This document shows positions 5,424 to 5,472 of a stretch of DNA of 5,472 nucleotides, in pieces. Made by a program: the position numbers and the translations under genes. The notes under the pieces were generated by a model. The model ran no database searches. It was not told where the DNA came from and saw only the letters and a program-made list of their open reading frames with translations. Numbering within the stretch: the stretch's first letter is position 1; the number at the start of each line of letters is the position of its first letter. Source of the DNA: an uncultured Alphaproteobacteria bacterium (lineage in GTDB: Bacteria > Pseudomonadota > Alphaproteobacteria > Rhizobiales > Hyphomicrobiaceae); contig CALFEM010000484.1 in the NCBI GenBank assembly GCA_937950105.1, forward strand, positions 1 to 5,472, given 5' to 3'.

Positions 5424-5472
5424 ATCGGAAGAGCACACGTCTGAACTCCAGTCACTTAGGCAGCCCGTATGC
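5422..5472 (+). other. Illumina TruSeq adapter and index read-through (non-genomic)
   Basis: From 5422 the sequence matches the 34-base TruSeq index-adapter stem, beginning AGATCGGAAGAGC and ending CTCCAGTCAC at 5455. TTAGGC follows (5456-5461), the known TruSeq index 3. The last 11 bases, AGCCCGTATGC, match the adapter continuation ATCTCGTATGC except at two positions, as expected of low-quality read ends. Read on the reverse strand this stretch encodes MTGVQTCALPIW, a peptide well known as an adapter artefact in protein databases. It is not biological sequence. Confidence 0.98.

Noticed and set aside
5267..5455. Minus-strand frame starting MTGVQTCALPIW
   Set aside because: Its start and first residues are encoded by adapter sequence and the rest is antisense to the second cyclophilin.

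Overview
The window comes from a GC-rich bacterial chromosome, most likely an alphaproteobacterium. The GyrA C-terminal sequence (SGRGGKGI and GRNTQGVRIF blade motifs), the CoaD variant ([16 protein letters not shown]) and the adjacency of coaD to two cyclophilin genes all resemble that class. The assignment rests on recognised motifs, not on a search. The right end is not genomic: from about 5422 the sequence is an Illumina TruSeq adapter with an index, so the contig probably came from an untrimmed short-read assembly and the true genome stops at about 5421-5423.

Layout. Bases 2-715 are the 3' end of gyrA (+). A hairpin terminator at 763-792 separates it from a convergent Crp/Fnr-family regulator on the minus strand (817-1566). 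A 493-base intergenic region (1567-2059) follows. It holds two matching FNR/FixK-type boxes (TTGAC-N4-ATCAA, at 1660-1673 and 1878-1891) and a perfect 6-3-6 inverted repeat at 1947-1961. Next comes an OmpW-family outer-membrane protein (+, 2060-2773) with a strong terminator at 2804-2831. Convergent to it is an exported SoxW-like thioredoxin with a CPYC active site (-, 2882-3523). A divergent gap then leads to coaD (+, 3763-4278), an exported cyclophilin-type peptidyl-prolyl isomerase (+, 4439-4999) and a closely related cytoplasmic cyclophilin (+, from 5049) that is cut off by the adapter.

How the genes fit together. GyrA, CoaD and the cyclophilins are housekeeping genes. The three genes between gyrA and coaD (regulator, OmpW, thioredoxin) look like an accessory or redox-linked group. 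The regulator keeps the S-R pair of the FNR-type recognition helix but lacks FNR's N-terminal iron-sulfur cysteines. One FNR-type box lies upstream of the regulator and one upstream of ompW, which suggests that the regulator, or a paralogue, controls both. This is inference. I found no CRISPR array, mobile element, tRNA or rRNA, and no convincing new multi-gene system.
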